Part shown: positions 20,317 through 28,868 of the stretch, piece after piece
Layout: each line of letters opens with the position of its first letter
How positions within the stretch are numbered: the stretch's first letter is position 1
DNA from: Citrobacter sp. 18056
Lineage (GTDB): Bacteria > Pseudomonadota > Gammaproteobacteria > Enterobacterales > Enterobacteriaceae
Assembly (NCBI GenBank): GCA_902706235.1
Contig: CACSJR010000001.1
Span: 124,001-188,000 of the forward strand
Direction: 5' to 3'
DNA length: 64,000 bases
Position numbers and translations under genes: made by a program
The notes under the pieces: model-generated
Seen by the model: the letters and a program-made list of their open reading frames with translations, nothing else
Database searches by the model: none
What the model was told of the DNA's origin: nothing

Positions 20317-21317
20317 TGGGCACTCCGGCGTTGGCTGTAAATCAGCAAAAATGTGAAGGCCGGCGCGCCGACCAGGGCGGTGATAATGCCGATGGGAATT
20401 TCGGCATTCGTCAGGGTGCGGGCAAGATCGTCGACCACGATCATAAACCCGCCGCCGAGCCAGAACGCGGTTGGCAACAGGCGGCGATGGTCAGCCCCGA
20501 CTAACAGCCGCGCCAGATGCGGAATCACCAGCCCGACCCAGGCAATGCTGCCGCTGACCGCCACTTGAGCGGCAACCAGAAGCGCACAGCTGACCAGCAC
20601 CCCGCGACGCAGCGGTTTCACCGATACGCCGAGCGCCCGCGCATCTTTCTCATCCAGTGACAGCAAATTGATGCGCCAGCGCAGGGCGAACAGCACCGCA
20701 CCCGCCAGCAGCACCGGCCCGGCGACCAGTATTACTTTGTGCCAGTTGGCGGTAGCAAAACTGCCGAGCAGCCAGAATACGATGTTGGGTAACACCTCTT
20801 CGGTGTCGGCGAGATACTGCATCAAACTGACCAGTGCAGCGAAAAATCCGCTGAGGATAATGCCCGACAAAATAAGCATCAGTGTACTTTCGCGCCCTTG
20901 TAAAGTCGCAATCAGATACACCAGCCCCAGTGCCGCCAGGCCGAAACCGAAGGTCGAACCCATCATTAACAGCGGACTCAGTCCCAACAATATCGCCAGC
21001 GTACCGCCAAAAGCCGCGCCGGATGTCACACCAATAATGTGCGGATCGACCAGCGGGTTACGAAACACGCCTTGTAGCGTGGCGCCACTGAGTCCCAGCG
21101 CCGTGCCACAGAGAAACGTCATCACCACACGCGGTAAACGTACCGTCCACACCACCTGTCCGGCGATATCGTTCGTCGTATAAGGATGGAGAAGATGAGT
21201 GACAACGTCACTCATTGGCAAATGATATTGGCCGAGACACAGCGAAACCAGTGCCAGCAGCAGAGTTAAGGCCATTAACCCCGCTTGTAGCGCGCGAAAG
21301 CGGGCCTCACTGGGCAT
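20313..21317 (-). CDS. MolB-like (FecCD family) ABC permease
   Basis: A 334-residue integral inner-membrane permease of the FecCD family, with about ten membrane segments and the typical block VRLPRVVMTFLCGTALGLSG and later GSIAWVGLVIPHLARLLVG split by loops. It overlaps the binding-protein gene by 11 bp and the ATPase gene by 4 bp, so the three are tightly coupled. Substrate inferred from the ModE-like operator. Confidence 0.87.
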   Translation of the reverse strand: MPSEARFRALQAGLMALTLLLALVSLCLGQYHLPMSDVVTHLLHPYTTNDIAGQVVWTVRLPRVVMTFLCGTALGLSGATLQGVFRNPLVDPHIIGVTSGAAFGGTLAILLGLSPLLMMGSTFGFGLAALGLVYLIATLQGRESTLMLILSGIILSGFFAALVSLMQYLADTEEVLPNIVFWLLGSFATANWHKVILVAGPVLLAGAVLFALRWRINLLSLDEKDARALGVSVKPLRRGVLVSCALLVAAQVAVSGSIAWVGLVIPHLARLLVGADHRRLLPTAFWLGGGFMIVVDDLARTLTNAEIPIGIITALVGAPAFTFLLIYSQRRSAQ

Positions 21318-22368
21318 TCGATTTCCAACTCACGCGGTAAAAGTGCTGATAATAATCCTGCGCCAGAGCATCCACGTCGACGTTTTTATAGCGCTCCGGA
21401 TAAAGTTTTTTCGCCATCCACAGCTCACCAATCGCCATCGCTTCCGGCATCGGATAGCCCCAGGCTTTGGCATATTCTGGCATCAGCCACACGCGGTGGT
21501 TTTTCACGGCGTCAATTGCTTGCCACTGCGGATCGCTTTCGATGGCTTTCAGCACCTGCGGGTAGCGGTCCTGCACAAAAATAACCTGCGGGTTCCATTG
21601 TAAAACCTGCTCCAGCGACACCTGACGCGCACCTTTAACCGTTGCCGCCGCCACGTTCAGCGCACCTGCATGTTCCATCATCAGCCCGGTATATTTTCCT
21701 GAGCCGTAGGTGTTGAGATCCGGGTTTGCCATATACACGCGGACTTTTTTATCCTCAGGAATATTGGCCACCGGCGCGTTAGCGTTGGCGCGTACGCTGA
21801 AGGTGTAGTCGATTAACGCCTCGGCTTCTTTCGGCCGTTCCACTACGTCGCCAATCAGACGAATGCCCTGTTTCAGTCCGTCGTTATAGGCCTGTTCTTC
21901 GTTGGCCATCGTCGGGTTCATTTTATTCTTCTCGCTGGCGGCGTCCTCACGCAAAGAAATCGCCACCACCGGAATACCGGCATTTTGAATCTGCTGGATC
22001 ATTTCGGTCGGCGCGTAGTTCGCCACGAAAACCACCTGCGGATGTAGCGCCAGCAGGCTTTCAATATTGGCCTGGGTCAGATCGCCTGGCATCGGCAGCG
22101 TGGTGATTTTCGGCATAAAGCGTGCAAACTGCGGCCCGAGCTGTTTTTGCCAGCTGCTCAACACGCCGACGATGTCGTCCTGCGCATTCAGCTGTACCAG
22201 CAAATTCAGCGTCTGATGTTGTAATACCACCACGCGGTTAACGTGGTCGGGCAAGGTCACCTGACGACCTAGCTGATCCGTCACTGTGCGGTCTGCGTGG
22301 GCAGCCGTGGCGAGCAGTGCGCTACAGGCCAGCGCGGTGCACAGGTAAAGGCGGTGTAGTCTGGACAT
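21307..22368 (-). CDS. MolA-like periplasmic binding protein
   Basis: A 353-residue periplasmic binding protein of the FecB/BtuF (class III) type. The signal peptide ends at ATAAHA|D. Features are VTDQLGRQVTLPDHVNRVVV, characteristic of this class, and two lobes joined by one long helix. First gene of the operon. Family members bind siderophores, cobalamin, haem or, for MolA, molybdate and tungstate. The ModE-type box 25 bp upstream of the start codon makes an oxyanion the best guess. Confidence 0.85.
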   Translation of the reverse strand: MSRLHRLYLCTALACSALLATAAHADRTVTDQLGRQVTLPDHVNRVVVLQHQTLNLLVQLNAQDDIVGVLSSWQKQLGPQFARFMPKITTLPMPGDLTQANIESLLALHPQVVFVANYAPTEMIQQIQNAGIPVVAISLREDAASEKNKMNPTMANEEQAYNDGLKQGIRLIGDVVERPKEAEALIDYTFSVRANANAPVANIPEDKKVRVYMANPDLNTYGSGKYTGLMMEHAGALNVAAATVKGARQVSLEQVLQWNPQVIFVQDRYPQVLKAIESDPQWQAIDAVKNHRVWLMPEYAKAWGYPMPEAMAIGELWMAKKLYPERYKNVDVDALAQDYYQHFYRVSWKSNAQ

Positions 22369-22392
22369 GAAATCACTCTGAGAAGGGAAATA

Positions 22393-22420
22393 ATCGATGT
22401 ATATTTAATTATATAGCGGT
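22393..22420 (-). promoter_or_regulatory. ModE-type operator before the MolA-like gene
   Basis: Two half-sites, ATCGATGTATA (22393-22403) and TATATAGCGGT (22410-22420), are separated by 6 bp (TTTAAT). They follow the ModE pattern ATCGnTATATA-N6-TATATAnCGAT (recalled from the literature) with two mismatches. As palindrome arms they agree at 8 of 11 positions. Location just upstream of the transporter fits repression by ModE-molybdate. Confidence 0.7.
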
Positions 22421-22470
22421 GTGTTATGCAAACCCTTCATGCCACTTACCCATAAAGAGTGAGGGGATTT

Positions 22471-22493
22471 GGTTATAACAAGAGGTTATAACC
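22471..22493 (+). repeat. Two GTTATAAC palindromes
   Basis: GGTTATAAC occurs at 22471-22479 and again inside the perfect palindrome GGTTATAACC at 22484-22493, a 13-bp repeat distance. They lie about 75-95 bp before the amino acid transporter and may be paired operator half-sites for an unidentified regulator. Confidence 0.45.
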
Positions 22494-22565
22494 TGATTCG
22501 GCTGTTGCATAACGCTGATAAGTTATGTATTTTTATGCAAATTAAATGCATAAAAAGGTAATGGT

Positions 22566-23333
22566 ATGATCAGCAATTGGATGAAGGGTTTTTGTTTAAC
22601 AGTAGCGCTGGCAGCCAGTGCCCAAGTCGCAGCACAAACGTATATCGTCGGCTCGGGTGGCACCTATCGCCCGTTTGAATTTGAAAACAGCCAGAAACAG
22701 CTGGAAGGTTTTGATATCGATGTGATTAAGGCCATCGCCAAAGCCGAGAACTTCGATATCAAACTGATCAACACGCCGTGGGAAGGCATCTTCGCTACCC
22801 TCAATTCCGGCGACCGTGACATCATCATTTCCGGCATTACTATTACCGACAAGCGTAAGCAGATGATCGACTTCTCCGCGCCGTACTTCCCGGCTGAACA
22901 GTCGATTGTGGTGCCGAAGGATTCTAAAGTCAGTTCGCTGGCAGCGCTGAAAGACGAGAAGGTCGGCGTGGTGAACTCCAGCACCGGCGATATCGTGGTC
23001 TCTGACGTGCTCGGTAAAAACAGTACTGCCATCAAGCGCTTTGACAACACTCCACTGATGCTGCAAGAACTGTTTGAAGACGGCGTGAGCGCAGCGGTCG
23101 GCGACGTTGGTGTGGTGAAGTACTACATCAAACAGCACCCCGAAAAACAGTTCAAACTGGTCCCGGATGCCAAATTTGAACGTCAGTATTTCGGTATCGC
23201 GGTAGCGAAAGGTAACACCGAACTGCTTGGTAAAATTAACGACGGCCTGAAAAAGATCGTCGCCGACGGCACCTACGCCAAAATTTATCAAACCTGGTTT
23301 GACGCAGACGTTCCGACGTTGCCGGCTCAGTAA
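22566..23333 (+). CDS. Polar amino acid ABC transporter, binding protein
   Basis: A 255-residue periplasmic binding protein (GlnH/HisJ class). The signal peptide ends near AQVAAQ. Characteristic segments are GTYRPFEFEN, GFDIDVIKAIAK and NSGDRDIIISGITIT, which line the amino acid pocket. Permease and ATPase genes follow on the same strand. A rho-independent hairpin between this gene and the permease should keep the binding protein more abundant than the membrane parts. The exact amino acid cannot be read from sequence. Confidence 0.9.
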   Translation: MISNWMKGFCLTVALAASAQVAAQTYIVGSGGTYRPFEFENSQKQLEGFDIDVIKAIAKAENFDIKLINTPWEGIFATLNSGDRDIIISGITITDKRKQMIDFSAPYFPAEQSIVVPKDSKVSSLAALKDEKVGVVNSSTGDIVVSDVLGKNSTAIKRFDNTPLMLQELFEDGVSAAVGDVGVVKYYIKQHPEKQFKLVPDAKFERQYFGIAVAKGNTELLGKINDGLKKIVADGTYAKIYQTWFDADVPTLPAQ

Positions 23334-23353
23334 TATCTTCTTTTTTATTTTCA

Positions 23354-23387
23354 CGGCGATCGCCACGACTGACGATCGCCGTTTTTT
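23354..23387 (+). terminator. Intercistronic terminator within the amino acid ABC operon
   Basis: Stem CGGCGATCG/CGATCGCCG with a 10-nt loop followed by TTTTTT, 20 bp after the binding-protein stop and 12 bp before the permease start. It probably attenuates transcription into the permease and ATPase genes. Confidence 0.8.
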
Positions 23388-23399
23388 CAGGGATAAGCT

Positions 23400-24164
23400 A
23401 TGACGGGATTCCGTTGGGAAATTATCGAGGAGTACGGCCCGCTGTTTATCGACGGCGCGATAATGACCCTCAAATGCACCATTATTTGTGTGATCCTCGG
23501 TACGTTATGGGGTTTGACGCTCGGCCTGGGCCGGATGGCGAAGGCCGAACACGGACCGTGGAAATATGTGCTGCGCTACCTGGTGCAGTTCCCGGTGCGC
23601 TTTTATGTCAGTGCCTTTCGCGGCACACCGCTGTTCGTGCAAATCATGGTGGTCCATTTTGCGCTGGTACCGCTGTTCATTAACCCACGCGATGGTCTGC
23701 TGGTAACTCACGGCGTGATGAGCAGCGATTTCGCCCGCGAATTGCGTTCAAACTACGGCGCGTTTTTATCCTGCATCGTGGCAATTACGCTTAATGCCGG
23801 GGCCTACGTGTCGGAGATTTTCCGCGCAGGCATTCAGTCGATTGATAAAGGCCAGATGGAAGCGTCCCGCGCGCTGGGTATGCCGTGGTGGAAAACCATG
23901 CGCAAGGTGATTTTACCGCAGGCGTTTCGCCGCATTCTGCCGCCGCTCGGCAATAACGCCATCGCGATTGTGAAAGACTCTTCGCTGGCGTCGGCGATTG
24001 GTCTGGCAGACCTGGCGTACGCCGCGCGTACCGTTTCCGGGGCGTACGCCACTTATTGGGAACCGTACCTGACCATTTCGGTTGTCTATTGGGTAATTAC
24101 CTTCGTGCTGGCGCAGCTGGTTAACCGTCTGGAAAAGAGGTTTGGCAAAAGTGATTCACATTAA
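23400..24164 (+). CDS. Polar amino acid ABC transporter, permease
   Basis: A 254-residue inner-membrane permease of the HisM/GlnP family. The coupling-helix EAA motif is visible as [22 protein letters not shown] (split: [11 protein letters not shown], then [13 protein letters not shown]). A single permease gene implies a homodimer. Its end overlaps the ATPase gene by 14 bp when the GTG start of the latter is used. Confidence 0.9.
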   Translation: MTGFRWEIIEEYGPLFIDGAIMTLKCTIICVILGTLWGLTLGLGRMAKAEHGPWKYVLRYLVQFPVRFYVSAFRGTPLFVQIMVVHFALVPLFINPRDGLLVTHGVMSSDFARELRSNYGAFLSCIVAITLNAGAYVSEIFRAGIQSIDKGQMEASRALGMPWWKTMRKVILPQAFRRILPPLGNNAIAIVKDSSLASAIGLADLAYAARTVSGAYATYWEPYLTISVVYWVITFVLAQLVNRLEKRFGKSDSH

Positions 24165-24873
24165 AAATCTGCATAAGCACTTCGGTGCGAGTCACGTTCT
24201 GCGCGGTATCGACTGTGATATTCAGCCTCAGGAAGTGGTCTGCGTGATAGGGCCTTCCGGCTCCGGGAAAAGCACCTTTTTACGCTGCATGAATGCGCTG
24301 GAATCAGTGAGCGAAGGTGAAGTGGTGGTCAACGGCTTCCCGGTGCACGATAAGAAGACCGATCTCAATAAATTGCGCGAGAGCGTGGGCATGGTCTTCC
24401 AGCGCTTTAATCTGTTCCCGCACATGACGGTGCTGGAAAACCTGCTGATGGCGCCGATGGCGCTGCGCGACATGTCCCGCGCCGAGGCCGTGACCTATGC
24501 CGAAGGGTTGCTGGCGAAAGTCGGGCTGAGCGATAAGCGCGATGCCTGGCCGTCAAGTCTGTCTGGCGGGCAGCAGCAGCGCGTGGCCATTGCCCGGGCA
24601 TTAGCGATGCAGCCGTCGCTCATGCTGTTCGATGAGCCGACGTCCGCACTTGACCCGGAGTTGGTCGGCGACGTGCTGGAAGTGATGAAAAACCTGGCCA
24701 CGGAAGGGATGACGATGGTCATCGTGACCCACGAAATGGGCTTTGCCCGTGAAGTGGCCGACCGGGTGATTTTCATCGACCAGGGCATTATTCAGGAACA
24801 GGGCTCGCCGGAGCAGATTTTCAGCGCGCCGCAGAACCCCCGTACCGCGTCGTTTCTCAGTAAGGTGTTGTAA
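24151..24873 (+). CDS. Polar amino acid ABC transporter, ATPase
   Basis: A 240-residue ATPase of the GlnQ/HisP type: Walker [10 protein letters not shown], signature [15 protein letters not shown], Walker [16 protein letters not shown] chose the GTG at 24151 (reads [12 protein letters not shown], the usual start of the family, with AGAGG about 10 bp upstream) over the TTG at 24142, which lies directly on the ribosome site. Third gene of the transporter. Confidence 0.9.
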   Translation: MIHIKNLHKHFGASHVLRGIDCDIQPQEVVCVIGPSGSGKSTFLRCMNALESVSEGEVVVNGFPVHDKKTDLNKLRESVGMVFQRFNLFPHMTVLENLLMAPMALRDMSRAEAVTYAEGLLAKVGLSDKRDAWPSSLSGGQQQRVAIARALAMQPSLMLFDEPTSALDPELVGDVLEVMKNLATEGMTMVIVTHEMGFAREVADRVIFIDQGIIQEQGSPEQIFSAPQNPRTASFLSKVL

Positions 24874-24883
24874 TTAATCGTTG

Positions 24884-24922
24884 CCAGCGATGCCTGTCGA
24901 CTTGTCGTAAAGGCGTCGCTGG
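24884..24922 (+). other. Hairpin after the amino acid ABC operon
   Basis: A 12-bp stem (CCAGCGATGCCT / AGGCGTCGCTGG, one G-T pair) with a 15-nt loop that itself contains GTCGAC. There is no T-run. It separates the ABC operon from the PgeF-like gene and may limit transcription into it. Confidence 0.5.
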
Positions 24923-24962
24923 ATTACGGTTAAAGGCTACGACATTCGAATGACAGAACCTC

Positions 24963-25682
24963 ATGGCCTATTTTTCCCGTTTACTGGCAGACATCCCCGG
25001 CGTTCGCCACGCCTTTCTCGATATGCATGAATCCGCGGTGTTTGATAAATCCACCCTCGTGGATATCAAGCAGGTCCACGGCACGGATATCCTCAATTAC
25101 GTCGCACCTCCTGCAGAGCGTCCTCATGCGGATGGGCTCTTTACGCAAATTGCAGGCCAGCAGATTGGGGTCTATACCGCAGATTGTTTACCCTTATTGA
25201 TGGCATCGCGTGACGGACGCTTTATTGCCTGCGTCCATGCCGGATGGCGGGGTACCGCAGAGGGCATCGTGCGGGAAAGCGTGGCGCAGTTTATCGCAGC
25301 GAGGGTTAGTCTTGAGGATATTATCGTTGCTATCGGCCCGCATATTCGGCCGTGCTGTTATGAGGTGTCGCCCTCATTTTATGACGCATTATTACAAACA
25401 CCTGCCGCAGAACAGGTGCGCCAGCACAAGCAGGATTTGTTCTCTGTGACACCGAGAGGGCCAAATGCGATCAGTGCCACAGCACGTGAAGAAAACAGTC
25501 TGTGGTTTGATTTACCGACATTTTGCGAGATTCATCTGCTGGATGCAGGAGTGCGGCAGGAAAACATCGACTGTCTGGCACACTGTACCTACTGTACGCC
25601 CGACAGCTTAGGGTCGTATCGCCGACGCACTCACGTTCCGGCAACGAAAACCCAGCAGGTATCATGGATTGTGCGGGATTAA
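24963..25682 (+). CDS. YfiH/PgeF-family (laccase-domain) protein, second copy type
   Basis: A 239-residue member of the multicopper-oxidase-like YfiH/PgeF/LACC1 family. The zinc-site residues are present: His in KQVHG, Cys in TADCLPLL and His in CVHAGWRG; the C-terminal block SYRRRTH is also conserved. The sequence differs strongly from the E. coli housekeeping PgeF, so this is probably an additional paralogue; whether pgeF proper exists elsewhere cannot be seen here. Known activities are peptidoglycan editing and purine nucleoside phosphorolysis/deamination. It follows an amino acid transporter by 89 bp. The ribosome site is weak. Confidence 0.75.
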   Translation: MAYFSRLLADIPGVRHAFLDMHESAVFDKSTLVDIKQVHGTDILNYVAPPAERPHADGLFTQIAGQQIGVYTADCLPLLMASRDGRFIACVHAGWRGTAEGIVRESVAQFIAARVSLEDIIVAIGPHIRPCCYEVSPSFYDALLQTPAAEQVRQHKQDLFSVTPRGPNAISATAREENSLWFDLPTFCEIHLLDAGVRQENIDCLAHCTYCTPDSLGSYRRRTHVPATKTQQVSWIVRD

Positions 25683-25855
25683 TGCGAAGGCCGACAGGAT
25701 GTTCTGTAGATGGAGGAAAGCGCTACAGCGGCGTAACATCACACTGTAGCGCGATAAACGTGAAAGAATGCCGTTTATGCAGGAGCAGGGAAGAATGCCG
25801 GTCAGTCCACCATCTCAACGGTTCAGCGAAATTCCCCTGATTTTCAGTACTGCGA

Positions 25856-27085
25856 TCAGGACACTAACTGAGTAATGACACCGAACTCATTAAAAATTGA
25901 CCATTCCTGCTGAATAATACCGTCCTGAATACGATACTGGCTAATTCCTATTAAGCGAACCTCTTTACCTGTTGGTTTACCGTAGATGCCATTACCCAAA
26001 TGTGTACCTTGCGCACTCCAGCGGACGGAAACTAAATACCCACTTTGATCATTCCCCATCCAGTAAACATCATCGACAGAGAATGTCAGGTCAGGGAACA
26101 TGGAGAGCAGGGACAGGATCCAGGATTTATAATTGCCCAGGCCCTGATACACACGTTCTGTCGGTCCCTGATAGGCAATATTAGGTGAGCAGAAGTCAGT
26201 CAGTGAACGCAGCATTCTGCGGTTCCAGACGTTCTGATAAAATGCATTAATAAAGGCGCGGATGTCCAGTTTGTTGCTCTGTGGTAGCGGCAGCAGCGCT
26301 GGTTTACCCTGACCGGGGACACGGAATGGCTCACTTGCACCAAAATCGCGTGCCAGCGGGTTTTCCCCGTGTTTAGTCATCATATCGCGGGCAACATCAA
26401 ACACATTTAATCCAAGCTGCTGAATAAGGCTTGCGGTGTTGTGCATGACATGTTCGTAGAATATTTCGTTTTCCAGCATCACGCAGTTGGCGATACACAT
26501 GAAACGAACCGGTTTGTTGGTTGGGGCACCGAATTCACTAAATCCGGTGTTGGTGCCCATGATGTAGCTGCGGTGTGACGAGTGGAAACCCACATTTTCA
26601 TCACCGGCCCAGATAACTTCGTCACCCAGGATTCGGATATCCGGATAAGCATTCAGTGTCCGCGCGGTACCGGCAACAACCCGGTCACGTCCCACATGCA
26701 ATCCCACATCATCCCACACATTACAGTCATGACTGTAGGTATCATAGATATAGCCAATATCGCCTTCTTCCCAGATGCGATGGGTGATACGGATGATGTA
26801 ATCAATAATATTGACATATTCTTTGTCGAACCCACGCATCGGGTGGTGATGCAGATGAGAGGGGGTTTGTGCCAAAAATTTGTCTGTTCCGCCACGTTTA
26901 TAGCTGTCCCAGGAAATGTTGAAATCGGACGGCATATGGTGATCATCAAGTTGCCTTGGCAAGCGATTCAATGAAGAAGGCACGATTTTCTTATCCTTTT
27001 GATTTTCATTACTATTGTCGACTCTTGCTTCAGTCAGGTTTTTACTGTCATTCACATCATTGACTATCTGTGGTTTGTTCATCAT
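25856..27085 (-). CDS. Two-domain NTF2/SnoaL-like protein
   Basis: A 409-residue protein with two SnoaL-like (NTF2 fold, ester-cyclase type) halves: about residues 85-215 (DTYSHDCNVWDDVGLHVGRDRVVAGTARTL split over the first core) and about 280-405 (FYQNVWNRRMLRSLTDFCSPNIAYQ). Similar single-domain proteins include polyketide cyclases and dehydratase- or isomerase-like enzymes; no function can be assigned. The first 70 residues are polar and low-complexity. ATG codons at 27085 and 27082 are both possible, the second having better spacing to AAGAGGG. It is divergent from an MFS carrier across a 504-bp control region sharing motifs with the kinase promoter. Confidence 0.7.
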   Translation of the reverse strand: MMNKPQIVNDVNDSKNLTEARVDNSNENQKDKKIVPSSLNRLPRQLDDHHMPSDFNISWDSYKRGGTDKFLAQTPSHLHHHPMRGFDKEYVNIIDYIIRITHRIWEEGDIGYIYDTYSHDCNVWDDVGLHVGRDRVVAGTARTLNAYPDIRILGDEVIWAGDENVGFHSSHRSYIMGTNTGFSEFGAPTNKPVRFMCIANCVMLENEIFYEHVMHNTASLIQQLGLNVFDVARDMMTKHGENPLARDFGASEPFRVPGQGKPALLPLPQSNKLDIRAFINAFYQNVWNRRMLRSLTDFCSPNIAYQGPTERVYQGLGNYKSWILSLLSMFPDLTFSVDDVYWMGNDQSGYLVSVRWSAQGTHLGNGIYGKPTGKEVRLIGISQYRIQDGIIQQEWSIFNEFGVITQLVS

Positions 27086-27265
27086 GCCCTCTTTACCTGG
27101 TTTCTGACATCGTTGATTAGGTATTTCAATCAGTTAGCTCAATCCCGTGCGTTGCTACGCCATAACCACACGGCTGTTTGGTTGTTGTCTTGGTGTTGCT
27201 TGTTACGTATCTATTACGTCAAGGACAACATAAATCAACACAAATGTCACATTTATGATGATTTT

Positions 27266-27281
27266 GGTGATCTTCTTCACA
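27266..27281 (+). promoter_or_regulatory. CRP-like site
   Basis: GGTGATCTTCTTCACA matches TGTGA-N6-TCACA with one mismatch in the left arm. It lies in the divergent region between the NTF2-like gene and the MFS gene and suggests catabolite control. Confidence 0.5.
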
Positions 27282-27349
27282 CTTAAACGTGTTCTCAGCG
27301 GGGCGTTGCTTCTTCTCGTTGGCTTTATGTTGTTTTTTTATGACTAAAG

Positions 27350-27365
27350 TGTGATTTGTGTGTTG
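27350..27365 (-). promoter_or_regulatory. Shared 16-bp regulon motif, copy A
   Basis: On the minus strand this reads CAACACACAAATCACA, differing by one base from copy B before the kinase gene (29904-29919). It is a candidate site for the DeoR-family regulator encoded at 28869-29657. Confidence 0.55.
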
Positions 27366-27589
27366 TTATTTGTTGTGTTTGGTGTGTATATTCGTTTCTA
27401 TTGTGTTGTTTTGCTGTTTAGGTCAACAGCGGTAGCGTCTGATTAATGGGTAGGGATGAATGAGGGTAAAGACAAGGCGACCAGTATGAATAAAATCTGC
27501 TGGATCTTGATAATCAACCTAATCCGCTGAAGAGGCGGAATTTGTAATGAATCCGTTCTTATGAGCGTAATGACAACCAGGATGCGAAT

Positions 27590-28810
27590 ATGTTTAAACA
27601 ATTATTCTCTCGCCGGGAAATATTCCTGTTCTTTATTATGAGTTTGCTATTTTTTATCTGTATTAATGGTTACGATGCCTTTCTTGCTTCCTATATGGTG
27701 CAACATGATATTCCGCCTGAAATTATCGGCTTGATAATGGGAGCCACGGGACTGGCAACCGTACTGTTACGTTTCCCACTTAGTGTGGTATCCGGGACAT
27801 TACATAACAGGAAAATATTTATACAATTGAGCCTTATTTTGCCGATGGTCATGTGGCCAATAGCCTATTTCCATACCAATGATATTACATTGTATATTGC
27901 CAAAACGTCGTCGGGCCTCGCCTCAGCTACGTGGGTGCTTTATAACATTATGTTTATCCGTTATTTCAGTAAGAATGAAGCACCCGCTGCGGTGGCATTG
28001 CTCGCACTGGCAAGTCCCGTTGGTGTATTTTTGGGAAATAGCCTGTGTGGGATCATTGTGCAGAATTTCCCGCCCAATTTAGGCTTCTGGATCCCGAGTG
28101 CGGCAGCGCTAGCGGCGTTGTTTATTTCACTGTTCTTACAAGAGCATGTCGAAACACCGGTAAAATCGACATTAAATGATTGTTTTAAAAGCGCCTGGGG
28201 GCAACTGACTGATCGTACCATTTGGTTTGTCGGGATCTTGTGCGCCATTGTTTTGCTGGTGCCGTTCGCCACTCGCGATACATTGACACCCATCTATATG
28301 CTGAAATTGGGCAATAAAGGGATGTTGATTGCGGTTCTGAGTAACCTGCATTTGTTGTTCTACGCACTGGCTGTTGCGTTATGTAGCGCCTTTTTTTATC
28401 CGCGATTAGGTTTAGTTAAAACCGCGGTCATTGGTTCGCTTTTACAGGCTATCGCTGCGTTAGGCATTCCACTGACGCAAAACTACCTCGTCATATCTGC
28501 TTTCCAGGCGTTAGCCGGTTTTTCGTTTGGTATGGCTTTCGCGGTGATGATGTCACTCAGCGTAGTTAACACGACATCTGAGGAGCAAACCGCACGTATG
28601 GGATTGTTTCAGACTATTTATGCGACAGGCATGTTTTGGGGACCGGTATTAATGGGGATTATGCTGAAATATTTCACCATGCAGGCAGGCTATATGTTGA
28701 TCGCTGGGCTTTCATGCTTCGCCGCACTACTGACCGCAATGGCAGCTAAACTGGTTCAGCACAGAACCCCACGATGTCAACCGGGCATCGTTGTAGAAAA
28801 AAGCGTGTAG
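27590..28810 (+). CDS. MFS transporter (paralogue of the one at 38590)
   Basis: A 406-residue inner-membrane carrier with 12 predicted membrane segments. It is clearly related to the carrier at 38590-39783: both start R(E/D)xxLFFI(M/I)SLLFF, share VPFATRDTLTP near residue 220, and share RLGLxKTAVIG and QALAGxSFGM in the second half. No characterised relative could be named. The likely substrate is the compound used by the kinase and FAD enzymes nearby, since the promoter region carries the same motif. It has a GGATG ribosome site. Confidence 0.85.
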   Translation: MFKQLFSRREIFLFFIMSLLFFICINGYDAFLASYMVQHDIPPEIIGLIMGATGLATVLLRFPLSVVSGTLHNRKIFIQLSLILPMVMWPIAYFHTNDITLYIAKTSSGLASATWVLYNIMFIRYFSKNEAPAAVALLALASPVGVFLGNSLCGIIVQNFPPNLGFWIPSAAALAALFISLFLQEHVETPVKSTLNDCFKSAWGQLTDRTIWFVGILCAIVLLVPFATRDTLTPIYMLKLGNKGMLIAVLSNLHLLFYALAVALCSAFFYPRLGLVKTAVIGSLLQAIAALGIPLTQNYLVISAFQALAGFSFGMAFAVMMSLSVVNTTSEEQTARMGLFQTIYATGMFWGPVLMGIMLKYFTMQAGYMLIAGLSCFAALLTAMAAKLVQHRTPRCQPGIVVEKSV

Positions 28811-28816
28811 CCAGAC

Positions 28817-28843
28817 TGGCCGTGGTAAGGAACATCACGGCCA
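28817..28843. terminator. Hairpin between convergent MFS and DeoR genes
   Basis: Stem TGGCCGTG/CACGGCCA with an 11-nt loop between the two convergent stops. No T-run, so a weak or factor-assisted terminator. Confidence 0.45.
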
Positions 28844-28868
28844 ATTCGCACGAGCAGGTCACAATGCC

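Larger units (their letters stand above)
27086..27589. promoter_or_regulatory. Divergent control region, NTF2-like gene/MFS gene
   Basis: A 504-bp A+T- and TG-rich gene-free region. It contains a CRP-like site (27266-27281), the spaced pair TGGCTTT (27320-27326) and ACTAAAG (27343-27349) that also frames the kinase operator, and the 16-bp motif at 27350-27365. A related CAACATAAATCAACA lies at 27226-27240. No ORF with a family match was seen. Confidence 0.6.

Noticed and set aside
22525-22541. ARG-box-like sequence (TGTATTTTTATGCA) before the amino acid transporter
   Set aside because: Core positions differ from the ArgR consensus in both arms and the usual second box 3 bp away is not present.
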